DNA of 64,000 nt from Reichenbachiella sp. 5M10 (GTDB lineage: Bacteria; Bacteroidota; Bacteroidia; Cytophagales; Cyclobacteriaceae): the NCBI RefSeq assembly GCF_002742335.1, contig NZ_MDGR01000007.1, forward strand, positions 4,530,501 to 4,594,500. Reading direction: 5' to 3'. Position numbers and translations under genes: made by a program. The notes under the pieces are model-generated. The model was not told the DNA's origin. It saw only the letters and a program-made list of their open reading frames with translations, and ran no database searches. Positions 53,901-62,120 of this stretch are shown here, one piece after another (within the stretch, counting starts at the first letter, position 1; every line of letters starts with the position of its first letter).

Positions 53901-56900
53901 GATTTTCAGTTTTCACAATATAACCCATCGAACTATGATGAGAATAGAGTGTACATTCGAGGGAGTGAGTCAGATGACTGGGTGTTATTATATGATTGGT
54001 ATGCAAATAGAGCGAACACTTCGGTTTGGGTGAATGTAGAAGGTCTCGCTATAGCCGACAGTTTGGTGTCCAATGGTCAAGATTTTTCTTCTAGTTTTCA
54101 AATTAGATTTGGAGAGAGAGAGTATTATGCGAGTGATGCTTTTCGTTTGGATGATTTGAGGGTCTACGAGCGCCCTGCCCATGAAGTGGATGCTGTATCG
54201 ATAGCGTTGCCCGCGAGCTCTTCTCAGTTGACCGCTAGTGAGACAGTGACTGTCGAGTATGTCAATCGAGGAGCGACCACCGAAACGAGTATTCCCTTGA
54301 CGGTTTGGGTAGACGGGCCGAATGGCCGACAAGAGGTGAGCGAATCAGCTACTGGATCTTGGGCGACTGGAGATACCGTGACTTATGCGTTTGCAACGGC
54401 ATTAGATTTTTCCGTAGGGGGCAACTATGAAGTGGCTGTATTTAGTGTATTGACGGGAGATCCGATGCAAGAGAATGATACGCTTCGAAGTACAATGATG
54501 AAGCCATCGGTGTATAGGGGACAACTGCCTTATGCGGTGGACTTTGAGAGTTTGGTAGACACTGCTTATTTTGTCAATCAAGGAGAACTCTATGGTTTGG
54601 AAGGATGGAGTTATACCAACGATGGGGCCAATGGTCGCGTGGTATTGGGGCCAACGATTAACAACGATGGTCGAGTACTGGGACTCTCTAGAAGTTCCAG
54701 TTATCCTATTGCCTCCAACAATGCGGTCTTGACGATGGATTTGAGTACGTTATCCGCTACGACAGATGATGTCTTGATGGATTTTAGGTATTCTCAGCGA
54801 AATGCTTCGGACTATGACGAGAATCAGATATTTGTTCGAGGGGATGAGTCAAGTGAGTGGGTTGTACTCTATGACTGGTACGCCAATGGGGGAGCAGATA
54901 ACGAGTGGGTGAATGTCAGTGGACAGGCGATATCAGATAGTTTGGTAGCTCATGGTCAGGACTTCTCGGCGAGCTTCCAACTTCGGTTTGGAGAGAGAGG
55001 ATATTTCAATACAGACGCCTTCCGTTTGGATGATTTGAGAGTCTACTTGCGTGAAGCACACGATTTGCGCACGGTGCAGTTAGATATACCAGAGGCTTCC
55101 GCTTTGTTGACGAAGACAGAGAGTATCACGGCGCACATCATCAATCAAGGATCGACCACCGAAACAAGTATTCCGTTGGTGGCTTGGATAGATGGTCCGG
55201 ATGGTCGTCAGACTGTGAGCGAGACGGCTACAGGGTCTTGGGCAACGAATGACACTTTGAGTTATACGTTCAATACTGCCATAGACCTGGATGCTCTGGG
55301 GGTATATGAAGTGACAGTGTTCAGTGGTTTGACCACAGATTTGATTCCATCCAATGATACTTTGAGAAGCGAAACAATGAAGCGTTCTCAGTATACAGGA
55401 GGATTGCCTTATGTTGTGGATTTTGAGGCAATACAAGACACGGTTTACATGGGTAAGCAAGGAGAGCTTGTTGGTTTGGATGGCTGGAGCTATGAACCAC
55501 AAACTGAGGCAGGCAGGTTGTCTATTGGTCAGTATGGAGGCAACGCGACCCAATCTTTGAAACTGTTTCGAGAAACCTCATTGGTGACATCTAATTTTGC
55601 GGACATCACGATGGATATGAGTGCATATGCGGTGGCTTCCGATGATATTTTTCTTGATTTTAGATTCTCTAAACTTTATTCGGACAACTATTTTGCAAAT
55701 AGAGTTTACATACGTGGATCAGAATCGGATGAATGGATTGAGTTTTATAATTGGTTTGAAAATAGTGCTAGCAATTATGAATGGATAGATGTGAGTACCT
55801 TGCTGATTACCGATTCTTTAGAGGTTCATGGGCAAGATTTTTCTTCTACTTTTCAGCTCCGTTTTGGAGAGAGGGACACTTATAATTCACGATCCTTATT
55901 CATAGACGATATACGTGTCTATGAGCGACCTGCCCATGAGTTGGTAGCGGTGGAGATGATTTTGCCTCAAGCGTCTCCTGTGTTGACAGATCAAGAGACA
56001 GTGAGTGTCAAATTTGTAAACTTTGGAACGAATACGGAAACGAGTATTCCTTTGACCGCATGGGTGGATGGACCGTCTGGTCGACAGGAGGTGAGCGCGA
56101 CAGCTACCGTCTCGTTGGTGACGGGAGACACTTTGACCTACAGTTTTGTCACAGGGTTTGACTTTTCGGAAGCAGGACGCTATGAAGGTACGGCATTTGG
56201 TACATTGACGGGTGACCTATTGGCTATCAACGATACGGTTCGTGCTGCTACGATTCAGCAATCCACTTATAGCAGTGGCTTGCCATATTCGATGGATTTT
56301 GAGGATGTGACACCTGTCTCTTACTATGATCAGCAAGGCATGCTGGAGGGGCTTGAAGGATGGAGTTATGTCTCGGATATAGAAGGAGGTCTTTTGGAAA
56401 TTGGATCGTTTACCAACAGCGAAGGGCAAGCACTGGAGCTGTCCCGTAGTCTCGAGGGGGATTTTGTGACGAACGATGCTTTTCTCACCATGGATTTGAG
56501 CAGCTACTCAGTAGCTACAGATGAGATATTGTTGGATTTTAGTTACTCGGTCTATTCTCCGGCCAACTATGAGAACAACAGAGTGTTTGTCAGAGGAGAT
56601 GCCAGCAGCGAGTGGATCGCGATGTACAACTGGTATACATATCATCCTTCAAACAATGTATGGTCTGAGGTTTTAAACTTGGCGATAAGTGATAGTTTGC
56701 AAGCACATGGACAGGATTTCACATCGACCTTCCAAATTCGCTTCGGTGAAAGGGAAGATTACGCGAGTGATAATTTCCGTTTGGATGATGTCAAGGTCTA
56801 TCTCCGGCCTACTCATGATGTTCGTACTGTGGCCGTGACTATTCCTTCGTATTCTGCTTCGTTGACCGATAGCGAAACCATAACTATTGAGTATATCAAT

Positions 56901-59900
56901 GTAGGAGTAGAGACGGAGACTAGTGTTCCATTGACGGCTTGGCTGGATGGTCCTGAGGGACGACAAGTTGTGACGGAGACAGCGACCGCAGCGGTCGCTA
57001 CGGGGGAGACAGGAGAGTATACCTTCACTGCTGGGTTTGATTTTTCTACGGAGGGCTCCTATGTATTGACGGTGTTTAGTGCGGTGGATGAGGATACCAA
57101 CTTTCTCAATGATACCGTACGCAACGAAACGCTAAGGCAATCGGTATATACGCAAGGATTGCCCTATGTTGCGGATTTCGAAGAAGTGGAGCCTGTGGAT
57201 TATGTGGGCGCGCAGTGGGGTAGTCTTGCAGGCTTAGAGGGCTGGAGTTTCCTTAGCTCTTCGCCTAATACCCGCTTGTCCATAGGGGTATATGGAGAAA
57301 ACAGTTCTCAATCACTATGGGTCAATCAGACACAGTATCAGGGAAATGGAAAAGACGCTATTTTGACATTGGACTTGAGCGACCGTTCGGTGACTACTGA
57401 TGACTTGTTGTTGGACTTTAGGTTCTCAGATCTTGATTCTTATCTGTATTCAGGGAGTAGTGTCTATGTGAGAGGAAGTGAGTCTGAGGATTGGATCGAA
57501 ATATATGATTGGTACGACTATCGTCTAGGAAGTGAAGAATGGGTAGATGTGAGTGGACTTACACTCTCTGACTTTTTGCAGTCCAATGGACAAGAGTATT
57601 CTTCGACTTTCCAAGTTCGTTTTTATGTCTATAACTACTATTCCAATGAAGGAATGGCCATTGACAATGTCAAGGTTTATGAGTCCCCGCTGAGCGAAGG
57701 TAGGGCAGGTGCAGTGGCTGCATCGGCAGGAGACGTGGCTTACTTTGGGCTAGGGTACAACGAGGACTCTTATTTCCAGGATTTTTGGAAGACAGACCAA
57801 TTGGGAGAAATCACTGTGCCATTGGCGGATTTCCCTGGAGCAGCTCGTAGTGCAGCGGTATCGTTCGTGATTGATGACAAGGTGTATGTAGGTACAGGCC
57901 GTGACGAGTCGGGGACCTACTTGGCTGATTTCTATGTCTATGACCCTACCACTGATACTTGGACACAGCTGGGTGATTTTGATGGTGGAGCTCGGACCGA
58001 TGCGGTAGCCTTCTCTATTGGTAGCAGTGGATACATAGGTACAGGCATGAGTGAGACCGACGAACAGTCGGATTTTTGGAAGTATACGCCCTCGACAGAT
58101 AGCTGGACACAGTTGACCGATTGGGGAGCTGACAAACGCCGAGGAGCCTTTGCTTTTGTCATCGATGACAAGGCATACGTAGGAGGAGGGTCGTACTTCG
58201 ATAGCTTTAGCTTCCAGTTGAGCGATATCCAAGAATTTGACCCTACGACGGAACTATGGACAGAGAAGATCTTTGCGGATGGCCTCAACCTCAGCGCCAA
58301 TTATGCGGCTACATTTACAAGCTTTGGCAAAGGGTACATCGCCTACGGTAGCAAATCGAATTTGGTGTCCTATGACCCAGTGACCAACGAAGTAGAGAAC
58401 CTCGGTGATCTATTGGAAATGGGAGGAGTGAGAAATAGACCCATCGCCTTTAGCGTAGGAGATCAAGCTTATGTTGGTTTAGGATATTCAGGAGTTTTTG
58501 ATGTCGTGTATAGCAATGAAGTAGTGGCTGTCCAAGGATTGAAAATCGAGCCTATAGATATTCTGCTATCCAATACGACCCTTGTGGAAAATGATTACTC
58601 TCAGCGAGTAGGAAGTTTGTATGCAGAAGACCCTATGGATGGACGTGCACATACTTTTGAATTGGTGGCTGGTGATGGAGTCAACGATGCGAGCAATAGC
58701 CGCTTCACTATCGCCAATGGTTACTTGTATACTCAGAGTTATTTTGACTTTGAGACAGAGACCACGGCCAATGTGTATTTGAAAGCAACGGATGCTGATG
58801 GGCTCTCCATAGAAAAGGCGTTTGTGTTGAGTGTCGAAGATGCCAATGATATCCCATCAGGAATCATACTTTCTAGTACGGAGGTGTATGAGTCACTGAC
58901 GGGCGAAACGGTAAGTGTAGGTACTTTGACTGCTTTGGATGATGATCTAGGAGATACGCACACTTTCGAAATACGAACGGTGGATAGCCCATTTGTGATA
59001 GAAGGGAATGAATTGAAGATTGTCGCTCCAGATTATGAAACGCAGGATAGTTATGGCATATCAGTTCGCGTGACGGACCAGGACGGAAGCTTTAATACTG
59101 AATATATCTACATTGATGTGCTCAATGTCAACGAAGCGCCTACCGCCTTGTCTTTTGACACGGATAGTTTTGACGAAGACTTAGAGGCAGGCGATTGGAT
59201 AGGGAGCTTTGTGGTGACGGACCCTGATGTAGGAGACCAGTACAGCTACGAGTTCATAGAGAGTGATCAGTTTGGCAGCAACAATTCCGCGTTTAGGATC
59301 GAGGGCAATGATTTATACTTGGTGACGCCTTTCAGTTACGAAACACAGAATGTAGCATTCGCTTTTGTGCGATTGACAGACGAAGACGGCAACATACTCG
59401 AAACGGCTGTTTCATTGGATATATTAGATGTCAATGAGGCGCCAACCAGTATCACGTTTACGTCAAGTGTAGAGCCTACTGCGTCAATTATCAAGGCCAA
59501 TACGGTCATAGGACAGATTGAGGTAGAAGATGAGGATATAGATGATGCACACACGATAGTGATTACCAATGCATGGTTTGAACTGAGTGTGGATGACCAA
59601 GGACAAGTGACAGCACTGGAAGATATGGATTTTAGTGGGATTGCTAACTTAGAGTTTACCGCCACGGCTACAGATCTAGGAGGCGCTTCTATGAGTCAGT
59701 TTTTCATGATTAGTCGTGGAGAATTGGTGTTGAAAACCGAAGATCCTGCGATAAGTTTCGAGATGTATCCAAATCCTGTATCTAGCAACTTGATGGTTGA
59801 ATCACTCCAAGCTGATCGTGTGGAAGTGTATAGTTTGACGGGAGTACGTCTGCTAGAGCAGACAATCAACGGTACGCAGGCAACGATCGACTTTAGTCAC

Positions 59901-59975
59901 ATGCCAGTAGGAGTGTATTTGCTCAAAGTCTACGAAGGAAAGTCATTCTCGACACATCGTGTGATCAAGCAATAG
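50949..59975 (+). CDS. Giant T9SS-secreted adhesin-like repeat protein
   Basis: A 3008-residue cell-surface or secreted protein. Order: signal peptide (about residues 1-36, SAYSQ); an N-terminal variant sandwich (PYSEDFNTDDGGWVASG); seven tandem units of 293 residues (one is 292), each a jelly-roll-like half (LPYSTDFN ... FRLDDVRVYER) plus a CARDB/Ig-like half (TETSIPLTVWVDGPNGRQEV); kelch-like beta-propeller repeats (about 2250-2530, for example AVAFSIGSSGYIGTGMSE); four cadherin-like domains (about 2530-2925, with VNEAPTALSFD and VNEAPTSITF); and a type-A T9SS sorting domain (EMYPNPVSSNLMVE to STHRVIKQ). No catalytic motif seen; an adhesion or matrix role is likely. Units 1 and 2 are almost identical at DNA level. 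Confidence 0.93.
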   Translation: MSRSFTLTTEGTVTSGVRYLFCFLFFLSTSWSAYSQTFPYSEDFNTDDGGWVASGTASSWEWGVMASGKTGWATNLSGNYNNDELSYLESPSLDLSGVMTNMILKFGLTFDLESGWDRSWLESSIDGGTTYTRIVEEDLEYVSSSSWTGSGVNVTAVTYAISALAGEADVRFRFVLDSDVSVTRVGGELDYFEVVGPEEHELEVYSIDAIDPSAVLQDESITVNLRNRGSTTETSIPLTVWVDGPSGREEFSETVSTSLVNEGILAHTFTSEMGFSEVGNYDITVFSTLEGDLRLDNDTASIRVIKRAVYTSGLPYSTDFNDLLTVTYTSDQGEIDGLPGWSFNSTHENGSLGIGVFANNTDRALELSRHIDGEFVSNSAVLTLDMSDKAVATDDVLLDFRFSKYSSSNYAENRIHVRGDESSEWIELYNWYANQGADNEWIQAEALSITGALVANGQEFSSSVQIRFGEREDYASDAFRLDDVRVYERSAHEVSSVSLTIPASSSQLTSSESVTVNYINLGATTETSIPLTVWVDGPNGRQEVSESAVGSWATEETMTYAFATALDFSAVGNYEVTVFSTLTGDLIQSNDTLRSKTTKKSVYSGGLPYSTDFNDLLTVTYTSDQGEIDGLPGWSFNSTHENGSLGIGVFANNTDRALELSRHIDGEFVSNSAVLTLDMSDKAVATDDVLLDFRFSKYSSSNYAENRIHVRGDESSEWIELYNWYANQGAENEWIQAEVLSITGALVANGQEFSSSFQIRFGEKEDYASDAFRLDDVRVYERSAHEVSSVSLTIPASSSQLTSSETVTVEYVNRGATTETSIPLTVWVDGPNGRQEVSESAVGSWATEETLTYAFATALDFSAVGNYEVTVFSTLTGDLIQSNDTLRSKTTKKSVYSGGLPYVADFEDVSDAVYTRDQGELVGLQGWSFETSAPNGQLKLGTFTNNSTRAMELARSVNGDYTTNYAVLTMDLSGHSASVDDILLDFQFSQYNPSNYDENRVYIRGSESDDWVLLYDWYANRANTSVWVNVEGLAIADSLVSNGQDFSSSFQIRFGEREYYASDAFRLDDLRVYERPAHEVDAVSIALPASSSQLTASETVTVEYVNRGATTETSIPLTVWVDGPNGRQEVSESATGSWATGDTVTYAFATALDFSVGGNYEVAVFSVLTGDPMQENDTLRSTMMKPSVYRGQLPYAVDFESLVDTAYFVNQGELYGLEGWSYTNDGANGRVVLGPTINNDGRVLGLSRSSSYPIASNNAVLTMDLSTLSATTDDVLMDFRYSQRNASDYDENQIFVRGDESSEWVVLYDWYANGGADNEWVNVSGQAISDSLVAHGQDFSASFQLRFGERGYFNTDAFRLDDLRVYLREAHDLRTVQLDIPEASALLTKTESITAHIINQGSTTETSIPLVAWIDGPDGRQTVSETATGSWATNDTLSYTFNTAIDLDALGVYEVTVFSGLTTDLIPSNDTLRSETMKRSQYTGGLPYVVDFEAIQDTVYMGKQGELVGLDGWSYEPQTEAGRLSIGQYGGNATQSLKLFRETSLVTSNFADITMDMSAYAVASDDIFLDFRFSKLYSDNYFANRVYIRGSESDEWIEFYNWFENSASNYEWIDVSTLLITDSLEVHGQDFSSTFQLRFGERDTYNSRSLFIDDIRVYERPAHELVAVEMILPQASPVLTDQETVSVKFVNFGTNTETSIPLTAWVDGPSGRQEVSATATVSLVTGDTLTYSFVTGFDFSEAGRYEGTAFGTLTGDLLAINDTVRAATIQQSTYSSGLPYSMDFEDVTPVSYYDQQGMLEGLEGWSYVSDIEGGLLEIGSFTNSEGQALELSRSLEGDFVTNDAFLTMDLSSYSVATDEILLDFSYSVYSPANYENNRVFVRGDASSEWIAMYNWYTYHPSNNVWSEVLNLAISDSLQAHGQDFTSTFQIRFGEREDYASDNFRLDDVKVYLRPTHDVRTVAVTIPSYSASLTDSETITIEYINVGVETETSVPLTAWLDGPEGRQVVTETATAAVATGETGEYTFTAGFDFSTEGSYVLTVFSAVDEDTNFLNDTVRNETLRQSVYTQGLPYVADFEEVEPVDYVGAQWGSLAGLEGWSFLSSSPNTRLSIGVYGENSSQSLWVNQTQYQGNGKDAILTLDLSDRSVTTDDLLLDFRFSDLDSYLYSGSSVYVRGSESEDWIEIYDWYDYRLGSEEWVDVSGLTLSDFLQSNGQEYSSTFQVRFYVYNYYSNEGMAIDNVKVYESPLSEGRAGAVAASAGDVAYFGLGYNEDSYFQDFWKTDQLGEITVPLADFPGAARSAAVSFVIDDKVYVGTGRDESGTYLADFYVYDPTTDTWTQLGDFDGGARTDAVAFSIGSSGYIGTGMSETDEQSDFWKYTPSTDSWTQLTDWGADKRRGAFAFVIDDKAYVGGGSYFDSFSFQLSDIQEFDPTTELWTEKIFADGLNLSANYAATFTSFGKGYIAYGSKSNLVSYDPVTNEVENLGDLLEMGGVRNRPIAFSVGDQAYVGLGYSGVFDVVYSNEVVAVQGLKIEPIDILLSNTTLVENDYSQRVGSLYAEDPMDGRAHTFELVAGDGVNDASNSRFTIANGYLYTQSYFDFETETTANVYLKATDADGLSIEKAFVLSVEDANDIPSGIILSSTEVYESLTGETVSVGTLTALDDDLGDTHTFEIRTVDSPFVIEGNELKIVAPDYETQDSYGISVRVTDQDGSFNTEYIYIDVLNVNEAPTALSFDTDSFDEDLEAGDWIGSFVVTDPDVGDQYSYEFIESDQFGSNNSAFRIEGNDLYLVTPFSYETQNVAFAFVRLTDEDGNILETAVSLDILDVNEAPTSITFTSSVEPTASIIKANTVIGQIEVEDEDIDDAHTIVITNAWFELSVDDQGQVTALEDMDFSGIANLEFTATATDLGGASMSQFFMISRGELVLKTEDPAISFEMYPNPVSSNLMVESLQADRVEVYSLTGVRLLEQTINGTQATIDFSHMPVGVYLLKVYEGKSFSTHRVIKQ
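51886..53645 (+). repeat. Near-identical tandem 879-bp units 1 and 2
   Basis: Unit starts lie at 51888, 52767, 53646, 54525, 55404, 56280 and 57159 (steps 879, 879, 879, 879, 876, 879). Units 1 and 2 match base for base for 332 bp from 51888 and have six mismatches in the first 600 bp; after a divergent patch near 52488-52521 the Ig half is also nearly identical. Other units are clearly diverged. A recent duplication or gene conversion explains this; it is also a place where short-read assembly could collapse or expand copies. Confidence 0.9.
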
Positions 59976-60001
59976 CAAGAGCACCTATGTATGAGTTTTG
60001 T

Positions 60002-60036
60002 AAAGAAGTCTCGGCACCACGTGTCGAGACTTCTTT
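60002..60036. terminator. Strong terminator after giant T9SS gene
   Basis: AAAGAAGTCTCG (60002-60013) pairs perfectly with CGAGACTTCTTT (60025-60036) across an 11-base loop and is followed by CGTT. The stem's A and T ends act as tract sequences on both strands. It lies 26 bp after the giant gene's stop. Confidence 0.75.
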
Positions 60037-60169
60037 CGTTAGTGACAGGAATATCTAAACAGCAGTACAATAGATTATACAGCAGGAAAGGACTATTGGA
60101 GATAGAGTATATCCAACTGTGGGATTGCTAAGACATGAGCTATATGCTGGCACCTGGGGCGTACTACAC

Positions 60170-60193
60170 GCAGACAAAATGTCTGCCTTTTTT
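60170..60193 (+). terminator. Orphan intrinsic terminator (plus strand)
   Basis: GCAGAC-aaaat-GTCTGC followed by CTTTTTT, a textbook plus-strand terminator (60170-60186 plus T tract). It lies 134 bp after the giant gene's own terminator, and no intact gene lies between, so it may end a small RNA or a lost gene. Confidence 0.7.
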
Positions 60194-60317
60194 GATGCTT
60201 CAGTTGGTAGGTCAAGGACAAAATGTGAGCACCTGAGGGCTTGCTGTATGCCGCACAGAGCCTCTGTTGAAAGTGCCGTTTGCAAAGCCTGGAGGCAGTT
60301 TTTAGTACTCCCTTTTT

Positions 60318-60414
60318 AAACACGTGTGTTTGATCGATTAAATACACGTGTTTCGAGCTTCAAACACACGTGTTTGGACCGCCGATCACACGTGTTTGAT
60401 TTGACGATCACTTG
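60318..60414. repeat. 22-bp-phased CACGTG palindrome array 2
   Basis: CACGTG cores at 60321, 60345, 60367 and 60389, and a decayed CACTTG at 60409 (steps 24, 22, 22, 20). The first two units form a hairpin, AAACACGTGTGTTT (60318-60331), an 8-base loop, then AAATACACGTGTTT (60340-60353) with one mismatch; the third unit, ACACACGTGTTTGG, is in inverted orientation. Same unit and spacing as array 1 at 31624, and again between convergent 3' ends. Confidence 0.85.
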
Positions 60415-60521
60415 TAGTCCCTGCTGTTCGACTTTTGTAAAGTCGAAGCACTATCATAGGATCTGTGATCCAACTTTTCTAAATGTCAGTGTGTCTAGGC
60501 CAAGTGAATGGGTAGGGAGAC

Positions 60522-60890
60522 CTATGCCTCTCGCACCTTGTCCATGAGTTCTGCGCGGATGCCCCAGTCATTGGCGAGGTTGAGCATAGCGGTGGCTTCC
60601 ATTTCCGTGAGGTAGCCTTTTTTGTTGTTGTCTTCCCAGACAGAAAACAAATACGAAACTTTTTGTTCGGAGGGAAGTTTGCCGATGGTCTTGCCCAGCA
60701 GCTCTCGTGAGCGTTCGAAGGCAGACATGAAATCCTCGGCAATGAAGGCATTGGCCCATAGCAGCTCATCATGCGCTGACAGCTCATCTGCTGCCTCATG
60801 GAGAAGCTTCTCTTCGTCCTCATCCAATCCATGGTAGTGGAAGATGAGGGATTTTAAGAGCATGAATGCTTTTTTCTCGTCTTGATTCAT
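60522..60890 (-). CDS. Small helical protein, possibly TerB-like
   Basis: A 122-residue cytoplasmic, mostly helical, acidic protein beginning MNQDEKKAFMLLKSLIFHYH and containing WEDNNKKGYLTEMEATAMLN. The paired helices with acidic loops (HGLDEDEEKLLHEAADEL and the later NKKGYLTEMEA) recall the TerB/tellurite-resistance fold, but the match is weak and I do not assign a function. ATG at 60890; the 83-bp gap to hemW on the same strand holds an AT-rich, promoter-like sequence. Confidence 0.65.
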   Translation of the reverse strand: MNQDEKKAFMLLKSLIFHYHGLDEDEEKLLHEAADELSAHDELLWANAFIAEDFMSAFERSRELLGKTIGKLPSEQKVSYLFSVWEDNNKKGYLTEMEATAMLNLANDWGIRAELMDKVREA

Positions 60891-60973
60891 AGCGCTGTAC
60901 AGGTTTAGGCTGACACAATTTTAATGATTTAAATCTGAATTTATCGAATTACGAGAAGTCAAATCAGAAATCA

Positions 60974-62098
60974 CTAGGGAATCAACCCTTCTGTGATCGA
61001 ATCACACAGCAATTTGCCCTGGTGGGTGAGTAGGAGTCGGTCGTTTTGGAGGAGGACGAGTTTTTCCTCTACCAATTGGGTGAGGAGCTTGTTTTTGACT
61101 TGAGTCACATCATAGTCGTGCTCGGCTCTGAGTTGAGCGAGGTTTACTCCCTGAGCGGTTCGGAGTTGGGTCAGGATGGTTTCGGTGATTTTGTCTGTCG
61201 GACTGAGTTGCTCGAGCTCATAGTTCAGAGACTGCTCCTCTACGCCTTGGATGTATTTGATGTTGTGGGCGATGTTGTACTGTCGGCTGTGGCCATTGTA
61301 CGAATGTGCAGCAGGCCCTATGCCTAGATAGTGCGTGCCAAACCAATACGAGGAGTTGTGCTTGGATTGATGATTGGCCTTCGCAAAATTGGAGATTTCG
61401 TATTGTTGGTAGCCTGCCGATTGGAGACGATCCATGATGTGGATGAGGTGCTGTCTGGCCAATTCTTCGTCGATGGGGGTCAGTTTGTTTTGTTTGTGCC
61501 ACCGTCCAAATACCGTGTCTTCTTCGATCGTGAGGCCATAGATGGAGACATGAGGAGTGCCCAACGATAGGGCGGTATCTAGATCATGGGACAGCATGGC
61601 CAAGCTTTGATCAGGCACGCCGAAAATCAGGTCAATACTCAAGTTGGTCAAGCCGATCTCCTGTGCGTGACGGACAGCCTCTAGGGCTTGGTTTCGGTCG
61701 TGAGACCGGTTGAAGGAGCGGAGTATTTGATCATCAAATGACTGGATGCCTATGCTTAGTCGGTTGATGCCGATCCCTTGGAGTGCCCGCAGTTTGTCGG
61801 GCGTGAGATCGTCCGGGTTGGCCTCTAGGGTCAGTTCAGCTTCTGGGTCGAGGACAAAGTGTGTCCGCACCGCATCGACGATGGTCTTGAGCTGAGAAGT
61901 GTCAAGTATCGAGGGGGTTCCTCCCCCAAAATACAAAGTGTGGATGAGGGGGTCGGTGAGATAATCTTTGCGCAGTTTTAGCTCTGAGACCAAGGCATCT
62001 ACCATTTGCTGCGTATTTTGCAGTCGCGTAGAGAAGTGGAAGTCGCAATAGTAGCAGGCTTGTTTGCAATACGGGATATGAATATAAATGCCACTCAA
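60974..62098 (-). CDS. hemW: Radical-SAM HemW-like protein
   Basis: A 374-residue radical-SAM protein: MSGIYIHIPYCKQACYYCDF holds the C11-x3-C15-x2-C18 cluster motif, then LYFGGGTPSILD, LEANPDDLTPDKL and NRLSIGIQSFDDQILR. These match HemW, a heme chaperone related to oxygen-independent coproporphyrinogen oxidase (HemN), from which it differs by the missing second SAM-binding motif. The start codon is TTG at 62098, with no in-frame ATG nearby, and only 22 bp separate it from the divergent barrel gene. Confidence 0.92.
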   Translation of the reverse strand: MSGIYIHIPYCKQACYYCDFHFSTRLQNTQQMVDALVSELKLRKDYLTDPLIHTLYFGGGTPSILDTSQLKTIVDAVRTHFVLDPEAELTLEANPDDLTPDKLRALQGIGINRLSIGIQSFDDQILRSFNRSHDRNQALEAVRHAQEIGLTNLSIDLIFGVPDQSLAMLSHDLDTALSLGTPHVSIYGLTIEEDTVFGRWHKQNKLTPIDEELARQHLIHIMDRLQSAGYQQYEISNFAKANHQSKHNSSYWFGTHYLGIGPAAHSYNGHSRQYNIAHNIKYIQGVEEQSLNYELEQLSPTDKITETILTQLRTAQGVNLAQLRAEHDYDVTQVKNKLLTQLVEEKLVLLQNDRLLLTHQGKLLCDSITEGLIP

Positions 62099-62120
62099 AG
62101 ACGTGCAGTTTGGAACCAGA

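Larger units (their letters stand above)
60037..60521. other. Intergenic region with second terminator and CACGTG array
   Basis: About 485 bp between convergent genes. It contains an intrinsic terminator (60170-60193) with no upstream gene to serve, the CACGTG array 2 (60318-60414), and overlapping minus-strand readings of 60-85 residues that have no recognisable domain. A small transcript ending at 60193 or gene decay is possible. Confidence 0.5.

Noticed and set aside
60055-60347. Minus-strand readings of 76 and 84 residues between the giant gene and array 2
   Set aside because: They overlap each other, contain a terminator-forming sequence and show no domain; could be decayed sequence but not supportable as genes.
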